Shown one piece after another: positions 59,771 through 64,000 of a DNA stretch of 64,000 bases. Every line of letters begins with the position of its first letter. The first letter of the stretch is position 1. The stretch spans positions 496,001 to 560,000 of the forward strand of contig NZ_CP121684.1 in assembly GCF_029760935.1 (NCBI RefSeq), given 5' to 3'. Under the pieces are notes generated by a model. It was not told the origin of the DNA and did not search any database. It worked only from the letters and a program-made list of their open reading frames with translations. Position numbers and translations under genes: made by a program. This DNA is from Lysinibacter sp. HNR. GTDB taxonomy: Bacteria > Actinomycetota > Actinomycetes > Actinomycetales > Microbacteriaceae.

Positions 59771-61382
59771 TCACATTGAGAGCGAAGACTCTCCCGTCAA
59801 AGATCCCGTGGGTCTTGGTATCTCCGGTTATCTGCGCTGGTTTTGGCGACAGCTCACCAGCATGCGCGTGGCCATCATCCTGCTCTTATTGCTGGCCGTG
59901 GCAGCAATTCCCGGCTCCATCCTGCCGCAGCGAAGCTCTGACCCTAACGGGGTTGTCGAGTACAGCCGAGCAAACCCGGAGCTCTTTGAGTTCCTGGATG
60001 CTTTTCCCATCCAGGGCTTTGACGTCTATAGCTCCGTGTGGTTTTCCAGCATCTATCTTTTGCTATTTGTCTCGCTTATTGGCTGTGTGATACCCCGAAT
60101 TAAGCACCACTGGACGGCCATGCGTTCCCGACCACCGCGCACCCCCGTTCGGTTGCGACGTATGGCGGGATACTTAGAAACAGAACTCCTGAACGAGGCG
60201 GCCTCTCTCGAGGACGCCACCGCAATGGCCAAGGATGTCACCCTTTCGGCTCAGACAATCCTCAAGAAACAGCACTATCGAACAGAGATATACCACAGGG
60301 GGAATGAGTGGTCGGTATCGGCCGAGAGAGGATATCTGCGCGAAACGGGAAACCTGCTTTTTCACGCGGCCCTCCTGGGTGTTCTGGTGGCGATGGGCTT
60401 TGGGGGAGGCTACGGCTATCAGGGGCAGAAGCTTCTTCTAGAGGGTGAAACCGGGGTGAACTCCCTGATCGACTACGACTCTTTTAACCCTGGACGTTTC
60501 TTTGATGATGCCTCACTTGATCCCTTCGGCATACGACTCGACAGCTTTGACGTGAAATACGTTGAGCCAGGCACACAAAACAACACCGCCCTGGGCCAGG
60601 CCATCGATTACACCGCACACGTCACGGTTACGGAGACCGACGGAACCCAGCGGCAGGACACCGTCAAAGTGAACCATCCGCTGCGCCTCTACGGCACAAA
60701 TGTGTACCTCTTGGGTAACGGCTATGCCCCCAAAATCACGGTGAAAAATGCCGAGGGCGCCGTTGTCTTTGAGGAGGCCGTACCCTTTATGCCACAGGAC
60801 ACCAACCTCTCCTCGCTGGGAATCATTAAAATCCCCTACGGTCTGGGGGAGCAGGTTGGAATGATTGGTTTTATCTATCCCACCCAGGTGGAGCTTGAGA
60901 GCGGAGCCTACGCTTCCAACTATCCAGACCTGATTAACCCGGTTCTCACACTCGAGGTTTATTCGGGTGATCTGGGTATCAATGATGGAATCCCGCGCTC
61001 GGTGTACGCGCTTGACACCGACGAGATGACCAAGATCGCCGGTCGAGACGTGGAGGGAACACCCACACTGGAGATCCGCCCGGGCGAAACCACCGAGCTC
61101 CCGAACGGTATGGGAACGGTTACCCTCGATGCGATTCCGCGTTTTGTGTCCTTTGACCTGCACCACAATCCGGGACAGATCTGGGTGCTCATCTTTGCCA
61201 TCCTGGCAACGCTTGGACTGCTCAGCTCCCTCTTTATCCCGCGCCGCAGGGTGTGGGTGAAGGTTATTCCACGCGAGGGTGGAATCCGAATCGAGTACGC
61301 CGCCCTCGCTCGCGGTGACGACCCCACGCTTGACGGTGCTGTTGCCGCGCTTGCCGAGAAGCACCGTGTGGCCATCGAATAA
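59754..61382 (+). CDS. resB: Cytochrome c biogenesis protein ResB
   Basis: 542-aa membrane subunit of the ResBC haem lyase. It starts with a cytoplasmic segment, then a helix LLLLAVAAIPGSILPQRS with the conserved P-x-S-x-x-P-Q, a second helix near YSSVWFSSIYLLLFVSLIGCV, a third after ETGNLLFHAALLGVLVAMGFG (HxA conserved His), a large extracellular domain, and a last helix at IWVLIFAILATLGLLSSLF. It forms a complex with CcsB, encoded 85 bases downstream. Confidence 0.96.
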   Translation: MSRPSDHIESEDSPVKDPVGLGISGYLRWFWRQLTSMRVAIILLLLLAVAAIPGSILPQRSSDPNGVVEYSRANPELFEFLDAFPIQGFDVYSSVWFSSIYLLLFVSLIGCVIPRIKHHWTAMRSRPPRTPVRLRRMAGYLETELLNEAASLEDATAMAKDVTLSAQTILKKQHYRTEIYHRGNEWSVSAERGYLRETGNLLFHAALLGVLVAMGFGGGYGYQGQKLLLEGETGVNSLIDYDSFNPGRFFDDASLDPFGIRLDSFDVKYVEPGTQNNTALGQAIDYTAHVTVTETDGTQRQDTVKVNHPLRLYGTNVYLLGNGYAPKITVKNAEGAVVFEEAVPFMPQDTNLSSLGIIKIPYGLGEQVGMIGFIYPTQVELESGAYASNYPDLINPVLTLEVYSGDLGINDGIPRSVYALDTDEMTKIAGRDVEGTPTLEIRPGETTELPNGMGTVTLDAIPRFVSFDLHHNPGQIWVLIFAILATLGLLSSLFIPRRRVWVKVIPREGGIRIEYAALARGDDPTLDGAVAALAEKHRVAIE

Positions 61383-61467
61383 ATTGTTGCGGGTAATTTG
61401 GCGATCGGGTGCCGAGACGGCCGAAATTACCCGCGATGACCCGCAAAAGAGTAAGTAGGATATAACC

Positions 61468-62604
61468 GTGATAGAAATTGTCGAGCAGTATTCACAATTG
61501 TCGCTGTTCTCAGCGCTACTCATCTATGCGCTGTCATTTATTTTCTTTGCGGTTGATCTTGCAAACCGTGCGGGCGAAGACGGCGTTTCGATTACCGCGG
61601 CTACACGCGACGGTGTTCGCCGCAACTCGAAATCTGCGCGAATCGGTTTTTCTCTCCTTGTGCTGGGCTGGGTTTTTCAGCTGGCCGCCACCGTTCTGCG
61701 GGGACTTGAGGGGGGCCGGGTGCCCTGGGCGAATATGTACGAGTTTGCCCTCACGGCAACCCTAGCGATTGTCACGATCTTTATCGTGGTGCAGTTCTTT
61801 GTTGATCTGCGCTTTTTAGGAACCCTCATCTCGGGCCTCACCCTGGTTTTTCTGGGGATTGCCCGGATGAACTTTTATGTCCCCTCGGTTCCTCTGCCTC
61901 CCGCTCTGGACTCGTACTGGCTGGTCATCCACATTATTGTGGCTGTTTTGGCGGTTGCCTTTCTCACGCTCAGCTTTGGTCTATCAATTGTGCAGCTCCT
62001 GCAGTCTCGCCGTGAGCGCCTTCTCAAAGAGGCCGACAGTACCGTCCGCGCGCAACAGCGGGAGGCCGGTCGGAGCGCGGGTCCCGGCAATGCTGTTTCC
62101 GACAGCGCTGTTTCCACGGATTCTACCGCTGAGACTTCGGGGTCTAGCTTTGGGAGTACCGCAGCCGCGGGCATGGCAGCAACCGCAACACTCTCCGAGA
62201 CACAGTCGCCCGCAGCCTCGGGCGCTCCCTTTGTAGATCCGTCCGCCCCGGACACCGGCAAACAACCCCTACGGTTTCTCCGCAGCTTCCCCAACGCGGA
62301 CACCCTAGAAAACCTCAGCTACCGCATGGTGGTGATCGGCTTTGTGTTCTGGACCTTTACCCTGATCGCCGGTTCCATCTGGGCCGAGCACGCCTGGGGT
62401 CGCTACTGGGGTTGGGACACCAAAGAGGTGTGGACCTTTATCATCTGGGTTCTCTACGCCGGGTTTATCCACGCGCGGGCAACCAAGGGGTGGCGCGGAT
62501 CGCGCTCCGCCTGGCTCTCGATCATCGCCTACTCCGCCGTGATTTTTAACTTCACGATTGTGAACCTGTTTTTCAAGGGCCTGCACGCCTATTCTGGCCT
62601 CTAG
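61468..62604 (+). CDS. ccsB: Cytochrome c biogenesis protein CcsB (ResC/CcsA)
   Basis: 378-aa haem-handling subunit of ResBC, about eight membrane helices. The WWD motif is in the extracellular loop WGRYWGWDTKEVW, with conserved His residues in SYWLVIHIIV and FIHARATKGWRG. A hydrophilic, Ser/Ala-rich cytoplasmic loop of about 85 residues (around residues 185-270) separates two halves and is longer than in Bacillus. GTG 61468 is preceded by AGTAGGA. Confidence 0.95.
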   Translation: MIEIVEQYSQLSLFSALLIYALSFIFFAVDLANRAGEDGVSITAATRDGVRRNSKSARIGFSLLVLGWVFQLAATVLRGLEGGRVPWANMYEFALTATLAIVTIFIVVQFFVDLRFLGTLISGLTLVFLGIARMNFYVPSVPLPPALDSYWLVIHIIVAVLAVAFLTLSFGLSIVQLLQSRRERLLKEADSTVRAQQREAGRSAGPGNAVSDSAVSTDSTAETSGSSFGSTAAAGMAATATLSETQSPAASGAPFVDPSAPDTGKQPLRFLRSFPNADTLENLSYRMVVIGFVFWTFTLIAGSIWAEHAWGRYWGWDTKEVWTFIIWVLYAGFIHARATKGWRGSRSAWLSIIAYSAVIFNFTIVNLFFKGLHAYSGL

Positions 62605-62665
62605 AACGCACCTTGAAGTTTCTAAAACCTACCCCAATTCACCTTCACCCTCACTCCCGGGATTC

Positions 62666-63670
62666 CTAAATTTTATCCTCAAGGTGTTTATAGCAGCGGG
62701 TAATCCGCTCTTCCCACCACCGTGTGCGGTCGCTGGGGGCCGCATAGCGAGAGAGTAACGATTCCGAGGGGGTTACCCGCCGTACCTCGATCTGACCGTT
62801 CACGGGAAGAAGCGGAGCCTCGGTAACATCGCCGCCCAGGAGCGCGGCGGTTCCCAGGCCCGCCGCAAAGGGTTGAGCAGGAAGCGCTCCCGCCAGGTGC
62901 AACCCCATCGAGAGTCCCACCGAGGTGTCCAGGGCGCTCGAAACCACGGTGGGAAGCCCGGCCGCATCCGAAATCGATAGTGCCGAGCGGATACCCCCCA
63001 GCGGTTGCGCCTTAATCACGACGATGTCTGCCGCTCCCTGGCGGGCAACCTCGATGGGGTCTTGTGCCTTGCGCACGCTCTCGTCCGCCGCAATGAGTAC
63101 TCGAGAGTGAGCAAGGCGCTGTCGCAGAATTGTGAGTTCAGCCACGGTTGCACAGGGTTGCTCCGCGTACTCAAGACCGTAGGGCAACAGGGCGAGGAGC
63201 GCCTCTTCTGCCTCTTTTACCGACCATCCTCCATTGGCATCCACTCGGATTTTTCCGTCTTCCCCCAGATACTCCCGTACAGCCCGCACCCGCTCCATAT
63301 CGTCTCTGAGCGTCTGGTTTTCCTCTGCAACCTTTACCTTTGCGGTGTTACAGCCGGGAAATCGATCAAGGACGCCCGCAATCTCGTGCGCCGCAATCGC
63401 CGGAACAGTGGCATTGACGTTGATTGCGGAGCGAAGGATCGGAGGAGTCTGTTCATGCCCAAACTCGATTGCAGCGGATAGCCACTGGGCGGCTTCCTCG
63501 TCCCTATATTCCGGGAAGGGCGAGAATTCTGTCCACCCCTCGGGGCCCTGCCAGAGGGCGGCCTCTCTGACACTAATACCGCGAAAGCGGGTTCGGGTGG
63601 GAATTGCCACGACTCGCAGGGAGTCGAGAATATCGTTACGAGTTGCACGCATGGTTCTATTCTTGTCCAT
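62666..63670 (-). CDS. menC: o-Succinylbenzoate synthase
   Basis: 334 aa of the enolase superfamily; dehydrates SHCHC to o-succinylbenzoate in menaquinone synthesis. Catalytic residues: Lys pair in TAKVKVAEEN, metal ligands in RVDANGGW (Asp), YAEQP (Glu) and AADES (Asp), and the second Lys in VVIKAQPLGG. ATG 63670 is used; ATG 63652 is an in-frame alternative. It is divergent from menB. Confidence 0.95.
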   Translation of the reverse strand: MDKNRTMRATRNDILDSLRVVAIPTRTRFRGISVREAALWQGPEGWTEFSPFPEYRDEEAAQWLSAAIEFGHEQTPPILRSAINVNATVPAIAAHEIAGVLDRFPGCNTAKVKVAEENQTLRDDMERVRAVREYLGEDGKIRVDANGGWSVKEAEEALLALLPYGLEYAEQPCATVAELTILRQRLAHSRVLIAADESVRKAQDPIEVARQGAADIVVIKAQPLGGIRSALSISDAAGLPTVVSSALDTSVGLSMGLHLAGALPAQPFAAGLGTAALLGGDVTEAPLLPVNGQIEVRRVTPSESLLSRYAAPSDRTRWWEERITRCYKHLEDKI

Positions 63671-63756
63671 CTCGGGGTGCCTTCAGAATTGAATCGCGTT
63701 CGGGTTTTGTGCCGAGAAGGATAGGGTCGATACGATTCAGGCCATAAGCTAGAGCT

Positions 63757-64000
63757 ATGGTTTTTGTCTCAGAAATTTTTGATCCGAGCGTGTGGGTTGA
63801 GGCGTCCGGAGCGAGTCTCACCGATATCACCTACCACCACGATGTTTCCGGGCGTATTGCTCGCATCGCGTTTAATCGCCCGGAGGTTCGCAACGCTTTT
63901 CGCCCCCACACGGTTGATGAGCTTTATCGTGCTCTCGATGATGTCCGCACCAACCCGCGCATCGGTGCCGTGTTGCTCACGGGTAACGGCCCCAGCCCCA
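63757..64000 (+). CDS. menB: 1,4-Dihydroxy-2-naphthoyl-CoA synthase, N-terminal part (3' end outside window)
   Basis: Crotonase-fold enzyme of menaquinone synthesis. The first 81 residues are visible, ending before the oxyanion-hole loop: FDPSVWVEASGASLTDITYH, then IARIAFNRPEVRNAFRPHTVDEL, quoted in part; IAFNRPEVRNAFRP is characteristic of MenB, and VGAVLLTGNG follows. The protein is open to the last base of the window. Facing menC across an 86-base spacer is a usual men arrangement. Confidence 0.95.
   Translation, partial: MVFVSEIFDPSVWVEASGASLTDITYHHDVSGRIARIAFNRPEVRNAFRPHTVDELYRALDDVRTNPRIGAVLLTGNGPSP

Noticed and set aside
60513-61523. 336-residue minus-strand open frame opposite resB
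   Set aside because: Antisense shadow of a well-supported membrane protein gene; no ribosome binding site and no family features.

Overview
The window looks like a chromosomal segment of a moderately high-GC actinobacterium, most likely from Microbacteriaceae or a close relative (inference). The evidence is the tRNA-Trp-secE-nusG-rplK-rplA cluster, an actinobacterial-type rplJ leader, GTG and TTG starts in many genes, sugar ABC importers with no linked ATPase, a ResB/CcsB cytochrome c system next to menaquinone genes, and an archaeal-type AspRS of 446 residues.

Region 1 (1-5340) is housekeeping: the 3' end of hutH, an IclR regulator, a glutathione peroxidase, a YjbR-like protein, tRNA-Trp, secE, nusG, rplK and rplA, closed by an intrinsic terminator. 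rplJ and rplL lie about 37 kb further on (42145-43139), behind their own promoter and an attenuator-like L10 leader. The 37 kb between them is largely catabolic and accessory.

Region 2 (5400-17060): a PadR/DHA2-efflux pair, then the remnant of a second such pair cut by an IS3-family fragment. An AT-rich patch follows, with a frameshifted secreted protein and a small membrane protein behind a Fur-family-like box. Next come a complete fructose PTS operon (DeoR regulator, fruK, fruA) and an orphan 658-residue protein whose C-terminus carries a HEPN-like RNxxxH motif. This last gene is followed by another IS3 remnant and flanked by a repeated 14-mer.

Region 3 (17066-24560): a leftward nucleoside-salvage operon (ribokinase, DeoC-type aldolase, GntR regulator, nucleoside hydrolase, MFS carrier) with a palindromic operator, then a second degraded secreted-protein gene and an AT-rich gene-poor stretch with a MITE-like palindrome.

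Region 4 (24585-31986): a seven-gene operon pairing a sugar ABC importer with two Gfo/Idh/MocA dehydrogenases and two TIM-barrel isomerase/epimerase-type enzymes. It is followed by a degraded DUF1648-like gene, a YqaJ-type exonuclease, a two-component system, an amidohydrolase/TetR divergent pair, a tandem SnoaL-like protein and a TetR/SDR divergent pair.

Region 5 (41900-64000): rplJL, an ECF sigma factor fused to a zinc-binding anti-sigma-like motif plus a membrane anchor, an alpha-glucoside-type ABC importer, an oligopeptide ABC system with a fused double ATPase, AspRS, a secreted repeat protein, then a cytochrome c maturation cluster (phosphatase, TlpA-like, CcdA, ResB, CcsB), menC and the 5' end of menB.

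The strongest candidates for something not well described are the HEPN-like orphan, the single-chain sigma/anti-sigma fusion, the rplJ attenuator and the paired dehydrogenase/TIM-barrel sugar operon. No CRISPR array, prophage or complete transposon was seen.
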